Of a stretch of 35,473 nt of DNA, positions 6,882-13,598 are shown in pieces (the stretch's first letter is position 1; the number at the start of each line of letters is the position of its first letter). The position numbers and the translations under genes are program-made. The stretch is from Pelistega indica (GTDB taxonomy: Bacteria > Pseudomonadota > Gammaproteobacteria > Burkholderiales > Burkholderiaceae_B), in assembly GCF_000506865.1 (NCBI RefSeq), contig NZ_AYSV01000007.1:1-35473 (forward strand). Direction: 5' to 3'. Under the pieces are notes generated by a model. It worked only from the letters and a program-made list of their open reading frames with translations, made no database searches and had not been told where the DNA came from.

Positions 6882-7602
6882 TATGTGATTCTACTGAGTC
6901 AATGAAAGACTCCATGTAGTCGAAGATAACTTGTTTTGTGTGATTTAGCCTATCTATTTGGCAATTCCTTCCTAACTCCATAAATGACAACTCTCCATGT
7001 GCCAATTTATTCCTGAAATCTCTGACTTCTTTCATGAATGACATTTTCTTCTCCGAGAATGCATAATCCTTGTACCTGTGTAAATTCTCCGATATCTTTC
7101 TTGATGTTTTAAAATTTATGCAAAGTCGGTCACAGAGCTTATGAATTGCTTCATTGTCAAAGTTTCCTCCTCCTCCCTTTGATATTTTTAAGTCATCTAT
7201 TTGAGAATGAATTGTCTTGAATTCGTTTATGATTCTTGTTATTATTCTCTCCACATTGATACTTTGATCGTTAGGTAAAATTTTTTGTACGACCCACTCC
7301 TTCTGAATGGTTTCCGTAAACTCAAGGATAGATTTTTGTTCGGTTTTAATTTTTTTACTCAGTGCTTCTAAGCATTGAGTTACTACTGCTTCAACATAAT
7401 TGTATAGTAGCAAGTATGCAGTCGCTGTCAACATATGAAGATGTTGACTTTCTAAATTAAAAGTGGCTGGGTTCTCTGAAGTTTCATTTGAAAATATTGT
7501 GGGAAGTCCTCGTTTATTGTGTTGGTGCATAAAATCAAGCAAATCAAAGAAAGCGTTTATTTCTGTTTCTCTGTTTGACATCAAGTTTCGTACAGATTTC
7601 AT
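6853..7602 (-). CDS. MAE_28990-like HEPN nuclease
   Basis: The 249-residue protein resembles the MAE_28990/MAE_18760 HEPN family, predicted RNases that usually sit beside DUF262 genes. The catalytic signature R-x4-6-H is present as R197-NKLA-H202 (VRDFRNKLAHGELSF). The N-terminal TAYLLLYNYVEAVV helix is also typical. A glycine run (SKGGGGNF, about 141-148) marks a loop. Its ATG overlaps the DUF262 stop (ATGA), so the two proteins are co-translated and probably act together. Its 3' end overlaps the converging methyltransferase gene. A role in restriction or abortive infection is inferred. Confidence 0.75.
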   Translation of the reverse strand: MKSVRNLMSNRETEINAFFDLLDFMHQHNKRGLPTIFSNETSENPATFNLESQHLHMLTATAYLLLYNYVEAVVTQCLEALSKKIKTEQKSILEFTETIQKEWVVQKILPNDQSINVERIITRIINEFKTIHSQIDDLKISKGGGGNFDNEAIHKLCDRLCINFKTSRKISENLHRYKDYAFSEKKMSFMKEVRDFRNKLAHGELSFMELGRNCQIDRLNHTKQVIFDYMESFIDSVESHINEKGFLQS

Positions 7603-8675
7603 TTTACGTATTTCTCTTTGAACTTATCTCTAGCATAATGCAGCCTTGCCCACAACTTACTCTTAGTATTTGCTCCATCGCTCCCCGCAATTTGTATAAA
7701 CTCTTCACTCTCAAATACGTCAACGCAATCTTGATGAGTGATTTTGTCTAATATTTTAGGGTGTTCTTTGTATGTGATATAAACTGATATTGCCATTCCC
7801 TCAAATCGGGTGCGAGAAGCTACTCCTTTTCCTCCTTTCCTAAATCCTATAGGATATTTTTGTTGGAAAAAGTCCATGATAGTTTTAAAGTCATTTTTGT
7901 ACTTATCTGCTAGATTAGGGGTGTTCTGTAAAATTTCGTTCATCTTATCTGTGTAGTCAAATGTGAATTTCCTAACTTCGTTCTTATATTCTTCCAAACC
8001 GTCAGCATATGCAAAAAATCGGGTGATGAACTCTTCTCTTTCTGCTTTTTGTTGTTTTTGGATTGAGATACCCGCTAATTTATTAAATGTTTTATCCTGT
8101 GCTAATTCCTCAACAAGAGAATAAAAAGGTCCTTGTAATAATCCCCTTCTAATTTCCGCAGGTTCTGCAATTACGCTGCCCGTATTTAATCGCTCAAACA
8201 AATCAAGACGAGCTTCCTTGTCTGTTTTATTGCTAAGAATTACCCCTCTAATAGGTCTGTTTTTAAATATTTTTCTCCTACTTTCGTAAAGATCCGTATA
8301 TTTACAACCATTCAAATCCGTTAGCTTTTCTAGCTTTTTTAAGGTCAATTCCCCTTCTATAAACTCTCGAAGGGTTGTTAATCGTTGTGCGCCATCTATA
8401 ACATCCATATTCCCTGTTTTATGATCTTGCCAGAAAAATAAGAAAGGAATAGGCAAACCAATGAGTACCGATTCAATGAACTTACTTTTACGAGGAATAT
8501 CCCATATATTCTTTCGTTGGTACTCAGGGATTGTAATTTCCCCAACCTTGACCTTTTGAACCAGAAGTTCAATACTGTAGTCCGTGATGTAATAGTCAAT
8601 AGCTTTCTCATGGAAGTCTATTTGCTTTTCTATTTTATCCTTGTCTACAGTATTTCGGTTTTTTCTTTTTCTCAT
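7599..8675 (-). CDS. DUF262 (ParB/GmrS-N-like) protein
   Basis: DUF262 domains are ParB-like nucleotide-dependent modules found in type IV restriction enzymes (GmrSD) and other defence proteins. Conserved motifs are visible: IPEYQR (residues 49-54), DGAQRLTTL (94-102) and FERLNTGS (160-167). The 358-residue length covers the DUF262 domain and a helical C-terminus, but no DUF1524 HNH nuclease, so the nuclease is presumably the HEPN protein encoded next. The gene begins 30 bases after the repressor stop codon with AAGGA upstream, so it is probably transcribed with cI in the lysogen. Confidence 0.85.
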   Translation of the reverse strand: MRKRKNRNTVDKDKIEKQIDFHEKAIDYYITDYSIELLVQKVKVGEITIPEYQRKNIWDIPRKSKFIESVLIGLPIPFLFFWQDHKTGNMDVIDGAQRLTTLREFIEGELTLKKLEKLTDLNGCKYTDLYESRRKIFKNRPIRGVILSNKTDKEARLDLFERLNTGSVIAEPAEIRRGLLQGPFYSLVEELAQDKTFNKLAGISIQKQQKAEREEFITRFFAYADGLEEYKNEVRKFTFDYTDKMNEILQNTPNLADKYKNDFKTIMDFFQQKYPIGFRKGGKGVASRTRFEGMAISVYITYKEHPKILDKITHQDCVDVFESEEFIQIAGSDGANTKSKLWARLHYARDKFKEKYVK

Positions 8676-8705
8676 ATTCCATCCTTTCTTACTTTCATAT
8701 AAAAA

Positions 8706-9392
8706 TTAAGTCGCATCTTTCAACGCAAAATATCGTCGTACTTTTCCACAAATCATTAACGTATGTTGGTTTTTAGCACTAACGGTTTTTTCTTTATAAG
8801 CAGGAGAAGGATTGTCACTGATGATACGGATAATACCGTCCTCTTTAATTAGTCTTTTGGTTTTTAATTCTTCATCATCCAGAATGATATAAATACCATC
8901 GCCATCATATCGATTGCATGAAATATCGACAAACAATAAATCCCCATCGTTAATAGTTGGGTACATTGAAACGCCTTTATTGTTAATGATTCTGATATTT
9001 TTAGGCTCGATAGTTTTTAGATATTCTCTTGCCCAGTCTTCCAGTACTAGCATTTTACTAATCGCAGGGACGTAATCAACCACGCTACCAGGACCAGCGC
9101 TAGAGCGAATATCGTAATACTCAAGTTCTATATAACCATCTTTAACAGATTCATCATAAGAATGATCTTGGTCTAGCCATCCGAAAGGCTTGCTCATGGC
9201 GGTTTCTAGTTTGCGAGCCGTTGCCTCACCAATACCTTTTGATTTGCCTGTGGCGTTATCAATTCGTTGTTTTGTAAGCGTGTTGATATAGCTAGGCGCA
9301 ACACCGATCAATTCAGCAAGTTTGGCTTGGTTGCCTGCTTCTGAAATTAGGGCTCGTAAGTTCTCTAAGCGGATTTCATTTTTAAGTTTCAT
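8706..9392 (-). CDS. CI-type phage repressor (XRE + S24 peptidase)
   Basis: This repressor maintains lysogeny. Residues about 8-66 form the helix-turn-helix (NQAKLAELIGVAPSYINTLTKQR). The C-terminal half is an S24 LexA-like autoprotease with the cleavage site in SSAG-PG (Ala99-Gly100), catalytic Ser142 in GVSMYPT, and a Lys at 177 or 179 (LKTKRLI). All are intact, so RecA-stimulated self-cleavage is expected. It is divergent from the Cro-like gene, with operators between them. It starts at ATG 9392, close to the operator at 9404. Confidence 0.93.
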   Translation of the reverse strand: MKLKNEIRLENLRALISEAGNQAKLAELIGVAPSYINTLTKQRIDNATGKSKGIGEATARKLETAMSKPFGWLDQDHSYDESVKDGYIELEYYDIRSSAGPGSVVDYVPAISKMLVLEDWAREYLKTIEPKNIRIINNKGVSMYPTINDGDLLFVDISCNRYDGDGIYIILDDEELKTKRLIKEDGIIRIISDNPSPAYKEKTVSAKNQHTLMICGKVRRYFALKDAT

Positions 9393-9403
9393 GTGAATAT
9401 TCT

Positions 9404-9468
9404 AACCAAAAAGGTTACTATTTAAATTATATAAAATGGTTTACTTTAAAAACCAAAAAGGTTAATAT
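9404..9468. promoter_or_regulatory. repressor operators with pR and the cI promoter
   Basis: Two identical sites AACC-AAAAA-GGTT lie at 9404-9416 and 9451-9463, with a GGTT half-site between them at 9438-9441. The rightward promoter reads TTTACT (9440-9445), 17 bases, TAATAT (9463-9468), so the second operator covers its spacer and touches its -10. The leftward repressor promoter has TATAAT at 9426-9431 on the minus strand. The layout resembles a lambda-type OR region with three sites, one degenerate. Confidence 0.75.
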
Positions 9469-9497
9469 TATAAAAATCAAAACCCTAAGGATAAAAA

Positions 9498-9719
9498 ATG
9501 ACTTTGTTAGAGTTTGTGAAGCAAAAACGAGGAAAAATCAAAGAAATTGCTCAGGCAATAAATATCAAACCAATTGCTATTAGTCGTTGGGCTTTAGGTC
9601 GTCGCCAAGTGCCAGCAGAGCGTTGTCCTGACATCGAAAAAGCCACAAACGGATTGGTACGGTGTGAGGATCTAAGACCTGATGTGGATTGGTCTATTCT
9701 CCGTACATCAACTAAATAA
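9498..9719 (+). CDS. Cro/YdaS-family regulator
   Basis: The 73-residue helix-turn-helix protein (LEFVKQKRGKIKEIAQAINIKPIAISRWALGRRQVPAERCPDIEKAT) ends in LVRCEDLRPDVDW, the usual tail of YdaS/Cro-like phage regulators. It is the first gene from pR and divergent from the repressor, the position of cro. It is expected to bind the same operators and favour the lytic cycle. Confidence 0.85.
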   Translation: MTLLEFVKQKRGKIKEIAQAINIKPIAISRWALGRRQVPAERCPDIEKATNGLVRCEDLRPDVDWSILRTSTK

Positions 9720-9728
9720 AGGTTGATC

Positions 9729-9926
9729 ATGGCGAGAAGAGAGAAGTGTACAGAAGACATAAAGATCCATTTGGGTGAGAAGCTTAAAGCGGCTTTAAAA
9801 GAGCTGGCTGCCTTAGAGGGTGAAGAGGCTCTGAGTACATACATAAGAAAGATCCTGCGAAAACACGTTTATGGTCAGCTTAATCCAAATCGTGACTTAT
9901 TGGCAGGGTCTGTCAGGGACAACTAG
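9729..9926 (+). CDS. ribbon-helix-helix small regulator
   Basis: ATG 9729 is preceded by AAAGG. A TTG two codons earlier is less likely. The sequence CTEDIKIHLGEKLKAALKELAALEGEEALSTYIRKILRKHVYG (about residues 6-48) has the alternating strand and two helices of an Arc/MetJ-type DNA-binding protein. It takes the place of cII in this early operon, so a role in the lysis-lysogeny choice is possible but unproven. Confidence 0.65.
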   Translation: MARREKCTEDIKIHLGEKLKAALKELAALEGEEALSTYIRKILRKHVYGQLNPNRDLLAGSVRDN

Positions 9927-9961
9927 GGGCGATAAATGAATTTAAATTTGGTGGTGGGTTT

Positions 9962-10945
9962 ATGATAAAAAATCCATGGTTTAGGTTGTATGCAGAATTT
10001 GCCAATGATCCAAAAGTACAGATGATGAGCGAAGCCATGCAAAGAAGATTAGTGATGCTTTTTTGCTTGCAATGTTCTGGTGAGCTTGTAACGTTACATG
10101 AAACGTTACAAGTAACGGATGGTGCGTTACATGAAACAAATTTAACGTTACATGAAACAAAATTGGATGAAAAAATAGCCTTCGTTTTACGAATTTCTGA
10201 TGAAGAATTGAGGAAAACAAAAGCTCTTTTTATTGAAAAAGGCTTTATTGATGAGGGCTGGAAAATTCTTAATTGGAATAAGAGACAATATGTCTCAGAT
10301 TCAAGCCTGGAGCGAGTTAGAAGACATCGTGAACGTAAAAAAATAGTGACTGATAATGCTGAAAAAAATAACATTGTTACAGAAGTAAAAAAGAAACGAG
10401 CATGTAACGTTACAGTAACGCCCCCAGATACAGATACAGATACAGATATAAAAGAAAAAACAAACAAAAAAGAAAAGTCCATGAATGGGAAAGATGGGCT
10501 GTCTGTTTTTGTTTCAAAAAATGAGCAGGTTGAGAACGAAACCGAAAGAATTGAACTACCAACAGAAGTCAAAGCTAGAGCAGCCATTACGACCTATTGC
10601 CGAAGTGAAGGGATTGATGCTGTTGGACATCAAGGGCTTGATGACCTTATCGCTAAAGGGGCGTCTATGCAGCATTTTGTCGATGCTGTGCCGATAGCAA
10701 AGCAGAATGGCAAAAGCTCTTGGGCGTACGTTTTGGGTGTTGTTCGGAGAATATTGAACGAACAGAAAAACGTCACATCGCAACAACCTAAAGCACAACA
10801 ATTCAAAAAATTTGATGCGTTAGCCGCAGCAAACAATGGGTTTCGGAACACTAAAAACATAACCGACTGTAATTTTATTGACGTAACAGACGTTATCCAT
10901 CAGGAGCAACAAAATGACAATCAACATGTTTCAATTTCACTCTAA
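9962..10945 (+). CDS. O-like replication initiation protein
   Basis: The N-terminal winged-helix region (NPWFRLYAEFANDPKVQMMSEAMQRRLVMLFCLQC and AFVLRISDEELRKTKALFIEKGFI) is that of phage replication initiators of the lambda O/DnaT-like type. A low-complexity linker (TDTDTD, then lysine-rich) joins a C-terminal helical domain (about residues 200-265). It contains three LHET peptide repeats, encoded by DNA iterons that look like the phage origin. The next gene overlaps it by 32 bases, as with O and P. The long antisense ORF here is a shadow. Confidence 0.8.
   Translation: MIKNPWFRLYAEFANDPKVQMMSEAMQRRLVMLFCLQCSGELVTLHETLQVTDGALHETNLTLHETKLDEKIAFVLRISDEELRKTKALFIEKGFIDEGWKILNWNKRQYVSDSSLERVRRHRERKKIVTDNAEKNNIVTEVKKKRACNVTVTPPDTDTDTDIKEKTNKKEKSMNGKDGLSVFVSKNEQVENETERIELPTEVKARAAITTYCRSEGIDAVGHQGLDDLIAKGASMQHFVDAVPIAKQNGKSSWAYVLGVVRRILNEQKNVTSQQPKAQQFKKFDALAAANNGFRNTKNITDCNFIDVTDVIHQEQQNDNQHVSISL
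10088..10158 (+). other. putative replication origin: iterons inside the O-like gene
   Basis: CGTTACATGAAAC occurs exactly at 10092-10104, 10125-10137 and 10146-10158. A variant, CGTTACAAGTAAC, is at 10104-10116. The last three copies are spaced 21 bases apart, about two helical turns. The first is part of the palindrome GTAACGTTAC (10088-10097), which recurs at 10404-10413. Lambda also has its origin iterons within the O gene. Confidence 0.6.
10429..10452 (+). repeat. CAGATA short tandem repeat
   Basis: Hexamers of CAGATA repeat about four times here and encode the alternating Asp-Thr run in the linker of the O-like protein. The repeat could expand or contract by slippage without breaking the frame. 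Confidence 0.6.
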
Positions 10946-11306
10946 GCTTAATTGCCGACTTATTGACCATTTGTTTAACCGTTTGGCAATGATGTACGGT
11001 AAAAAATGGCTTGATATGTTCATGACAGAAGAGTCTATCAACGGTTGGAAAAACGTTTGGGCGGAAATGATAAACACCAGAGGGCTAACGTTAGAGATGA
11101 TTAAACGAGGATTAAACAACTGCATTGATATGTACGACTGGCCGCCCACATTACCGCAGTTTGTAAAAGCTTGCGAAACATTATCACGTGATGAAACTGT
11201 TACACCTAATGAGCCTAAGCTTTCATTGCCTGTAAACAGAGCAGCAATGCCTAAAGAGCTAAAGGACTTAAAAAATGTCCTAATGGAAAATCTAAGCGTA
11301 CATTAA
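10914..11306 (+). CDS. P-like replication protein (helicase loader type)
   Basis: The 130-residue protein resembles phage replication protein P, which delivers the host DnaB helicase to the O-bound origin. The recognisable part is RLAMMYGKKWLDMF..GWKNVWAEMI..MIKRGLNNCIDMYDWPPTLPQFVKACE (about residues 22-88). ATG 10914 has GGAG 8 bases upstream and overlaps the O-like gene by 32 bases in another frame. The basic C-terminus is shorter than in lambda P. Confidence 0.75.
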   Translation: MTINMFQFHSKLNCRLIDHLFNRLAMMYGKKWLDMFMTEESINGWKNVWAEMINTRGLTLEMIKRGLNNCIDMYDWPPTLPQFVKACETLSRDETVTPNEPKLSLPVNRAAMPKELKDLKNVLMENLSVH

Positions 11307-11310
11307 TCAT

Positions 11311-11673
11311 ATGAAATTGATTTTTAATTTCCCCGATAGTGCATTAATGCCTAACCGTAAAAACGGCAGACACTGGGCAACGTATCAAAAGGCTAAAGAG
11401 AAAGCAAGAATAGAGGGTTTTTACGTAGCAAAGGAAGCAAACAAACGGATTAAATACCCATTCTTAAATGTGCCGTTAAGCATTATGTTTTATTTTCCAA
11501 CCAAACATAAAAGAGATTTGGACAACTTACTATCAGCAATGAAATATCACTTAGACGGTATTGCAAAAGCGTTAGAAATAGACGATACGCAGTTTTATCC
11601 GATAGTGATAAGTAAAGATATTGACCCAAACAAAAAGGGTTTTGTAGAGGTGATTATCGATGCTGACAGCTGA
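11311..11673 (+). CDS. rusA: RusA-family Holliday junction resolvase
   Basis: RusA is a homodimeric endonuclease that resolves Holliday junctions. The 120-residue length is normal. The catalytic aspartates are present at D69 and D71 (KRDLDNLLSAMKYHLDGIAKALEI) and D91/D92 (EIDDTQF), matching E. coli RusA spacing. It lies 4 bases after the P-like gene and overlaps the next gene by 14 bases, in the usual early/middle operon position. Confidence 0.92.
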   Translation: MKLIFNFPDSALMPNRKNGRHWATYQKAKEKARIEGFYVAKEANKRIKYPFLNVPLSIMFYFPTKHKRDLDNLLSAMKYHLDGIAKALEIDDTQFYPIVISKDIDPNKKGFVEVIIDADS

Positions 11674-12094
11674 AGACTTGCTGATTAACTGGGCTCGAGG
11701 GGAGCTTATCAACGGTGAGGATCCAAGACCAAAGGAGCCATCCTTTTGTGCGTCTGCTGAACGATATTATAGACCGACAAAAGAAGAGTGGAATGGGGTG
11801 TTAGAGCCTGGTGTAGAAAAGGAAATTAAGCTAGACGATGAAAACCAATCTCACACACCAGTTAATTGGCCACATCATCACCTTGTGTCCAGTTTCGTCA
11901 AGCGTCAGCATTGGGTCGTCAAAATCATTATTTGTCGCGAGTGGGTTGATAGATTTTTAACTTATCGTGGGCTAAACCGAACAGCACGTCGAATAGCCAT
12001 CAGTAAACAAACAGGCGTACCAGTACGAACTGTTGAATTTATGATTGAGAATGTCAGAAAGGAGTTAACTGTAGAGATGAGAGGGAAGATTTGA
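11660..12094 (+). CDS. candidate late-gene antiterminator/activator (Q-like position)
   Basis: I do not recognise the 144-residue protein with certainty. The C-terminal third has a helix-turn-helix pattern (LNRTARRIAISKQTGVPVRTVEFMIENVRKEL, about residues 106-138), and the middle has WPHHHLVSSFVKRQHWVVKIIICREWVDRF. Its position after rusA, and the pR'/tR'-like pair ahead of the late genes, suggest a Q-type antiterminator or late activator. ATG 11660 has AGAGGTG upstream and overlaps rusA. Confidence 0.5.
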   Translation: MLTAEDLLINWARGELINGEDPRPKEPSFCASAERYYRPTKEEWNGVLEPGVEKEIKLDDENQSHTPVNWPHHHLVSSFVKRQHWVVKIIICREWVDRFLTYRGLNRTARRIAISKQTGVPVRTVEFMIENVRKELTVEMRGKI

Positions 12095-12309
12095 AATATG
12101 CCGATGAAGTGATTGAATTACTTAGTAGCTATCCGCATAAAACTTTTCGGGTGAAAACGATTGTGAACTATATCAATCCTAAAAAGCGAGAGCGACGTAG
12201 TACCACACGTCAGGTGCAGCGGGTGTTAGAGAGCCTAGCCGAGATGGGCAATATTGAGGTTAAAGTCCGAGATAAGCTCGGAGGCGGGGCAGAGTACAAA
12301 TGGAGTTGA
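12091..12309 (+). CDS. small winged-helix DNA-binding protein
   Basis: The 72 residues (ADEVIELLSSYPHKTFRVKTIVNYI, RQVQRVLESLAEMGNIEVKV, GGGAEYKWS) fit a compact winged helix: three helices followed by a beta wing. The start is TTG 12091, overlapping the TGA of the upstream gene (TTGA). No ATG is available in the right frame. Function is unknown, but it is probably a regulator in the early-to-late switch. Confidence 0.6.
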   Translation: MKYADEVIELLSSYPHKTFRVKTIVNYINPKKRERRSTTRQVQRVLESLAEMGNIEVKVRDKLGGGAEYKWS

Positions 12310-12329
12310 TTTTTTTTAATGATGAGGTT

Positions 12330-12410
12330 ATGATGAAAATACTACATCAAACAATTGTAGTCGGGCTTGGCGGCCTGAATACTTTCACAAGGCACACAAT
12401 GCCACTCTAA
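12330..12410 (+). CDS. possible 26-residue leader peptide
   Basis: Tandem ATGs at 12330 and 12333 follow GATGAGG. The short frame (MMKILHQTIVVGLGGLNTF, then TRHTMPL) stops at 12408-12410 inside the 5' arm of the terminator hairpin. Its position before a terminator and the antirepressor suggests a leader peptide or a remnant. No family is recognised. Confidence 0.3.
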   Translation: MMKILHQTIVVGLGGLNTFTRHTMPL

Positions 12411-12435
12411 ACATATTCTGTTTAAGTGGTTTTTG
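12402..12435 (+). terminator. Rho-independent terminator of the early operon
   Basis: The arms CCACT-c-TAAACA and TGTTTA-AGTGG pair around a tattc loop, with one bulged base, and are followed by TTTTTG. It separates the replication operon from the antirepressor leader. Confidence 0.8.
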
Positions 12436-12450
12436 TTTGTGCGCTCCTAT

Positions 12451-12560
12451 GGGGGCGAACGTATGGGACATCGTAAGATGTGCTGTTACCTTGTGAGCAG
12501 TCCGCCAACCTGTACGTTCTTGCCCCTCCCTCTTCTTGGCGGAAGACGGGGCGAGGTTTT
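12451..12560 (+). ncRNA. structured leader RNA of the antirepressor gene (C4-like candidate)
   Basis: A long-range stem pairs GGGGGCGAACGTA (12451-12463) with TACGTTCTTGCCCC (12513-12526). It encloses a perfect hairpin ACATC-GTAA-GATGT (12468-12481). The GCCCC at 12522-12526 can instead pair with GGGGC at 12548-12552 around the hairpin TCTTC/GAAGA (12531-12546), followed by TTTT, so two structures exclude each other. Phage ant genes are known to be controlled by the C4 antisense RNA just upstream. Assignment to that family is by position and shape only. Confidence 0.45.
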
Positions 12561-12583
12561 AAAACTTCACAAGGAGCCTTGTT

Positions 12584-13336
12584 ATGCAAGCATTAACATT
12601 CAATCAAACTTCATTTGATGTCATTGACCAAGACAACCAAATTTGGGTTAAATCAGCACAACTCGCCCAAGCGTTGGGATATTCAGACGAGCGTTCTGTT
12701 TCTAAGATTTATACACGTAATCAAGACGAATTTACAGACAAAATGGCTCAGGTGGTCAATTTGACCACCTCAGGAAATTATCAAACCACCACCCGAATTT
12801 TTAGCCTACGAGGCGCACATTTAATTGCGATGTTCGCCCGTACAAAAATCGCCAAAGAATTTCGTAAATTGGTATTAGATGTGTTGGAAAACCACACACA
12901 AGAGACACAACCATCACCGCAACAGATTACCTATACAACCCCGATGCGCAACATTAGTGTGTCCGTTGAAGATATCCTTGATTTGGAGAGTTTGCAGAAA
13001 ATGGCGTTTAACATGTCCGAGACACTCGCCTTACTCGAAAAACCACTACGTGCTATTGGCTCCAATAATTATGCCGCACATTGCTATGACGCTCGAGTAC
13101 ATTACAAAGTCAATATGGAGAGCTTTTATGACATCGTCGCACGGATGTTTCTTGCGGCAGACATTACGCCGGGTGACTTTCATACAGCAGCCGAGGCTAT
13201 CCACGCACGAGAGTTCCGCAAGGAATTGGAAAAACGATTAAAAGATGACGACCAATGGCGCGCTACGTTGAATCCATCTGATCCGTTAAAACTAGGAACA
13301 GGGAAGACGACGCAAGGCGTGTTGGTAGCGGTGTGA
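12584..13336 (+). CDS. BRO-N domain phage antirepressor
   Basis: The N-terminal BRO-N domain spans about residues 5-105 (FDVIDQDNQIWVKSAQLAQALGYSDERSVSKIY, then TRIFSLRGAHLIAMFARTKIAKEFRKLVLDVLE). Such domains bind DNA or repressors, and Ant proteins inactivate CI-type repressors. The C-terminal half (about 125-235) is a helical domain I cannot name. AAGGAG lies 8 bases before ATG 12584. It is transcribed separately from the replication operon, behind a terminator and a structured leader. Confidence 0.8.
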   Translation: MQALTFNQTSFDVIDQDNQIWVKSAQLAQALGYSDERSVSKIYTRNQDEFTDKMAQVVNLTTSGNYQTTTRIFSLRGAHLIAMFARTKIAKEFRKLVLDVLENHTQETQPSPQQITYTTPMRNISVSVEDILDLESLQKMAFNMSETLALLEKPLRAIGSNNYAAHCYDARVHYKVNMESFYDIVARMFLAADITPGDFHTAAEAIHAREFRKELEKRLKDDDQWRATLNPSDPLKLGTGKTTQGVLVAV

Positions 13337-13563
13337 ACTATACGTCTTACAGTCTAATCAAACAATACAGTATGGGAAAGAAGAAAGGACGTAAAATTGG
13401 GTAATGATGAGTCCTCGTTGATTAGTTGTTCCTGAACAATGTAGATTTTAAAAGACTTACCTTGTAAAATCTATGGTTAAGGTTTTACTAGATTGTTTGC
13501 CTGAGTTAGTAGGTGAAAAACTAACCCCAAATATTGATTACGCCAATAATCAATATTTACCAA

Positions 13564-13598
13564 GAGCTCAAAGGATTCATCTCCTTTGGGCTTTGACT
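13564..13598 (+). terminator. terminator-like hairpin after the antirepressor
   Basis: AGCTCAAAGG and CCTTTGGGCT pair with one G-U wobble around a short loop. Only TTTG follows, so termination may be weak. Confidence 0.45.

Noticed and set aside
10088-10158. Short repeats considered as a CRISPR array
   Set aside because: The units are 13 bases, overlap or lie 21 bases apart inside a coding region, and there are no spacers or cas genes.
9913-10587. 224-residue leftward ORF
   Set aside because: It is antisense to the O-like gene, has a low-complexity Ser/Phe/Val composition and no ribosome binding site. The rightward frame has recognised domains.
12433-12618. 61-residue rightward ORF across the antirepressor leader
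   Set aside because: It crosses the structured leader and overlaps the BRO-N start in another frame. It is Pro/Leu/Gly-rich with no domain.
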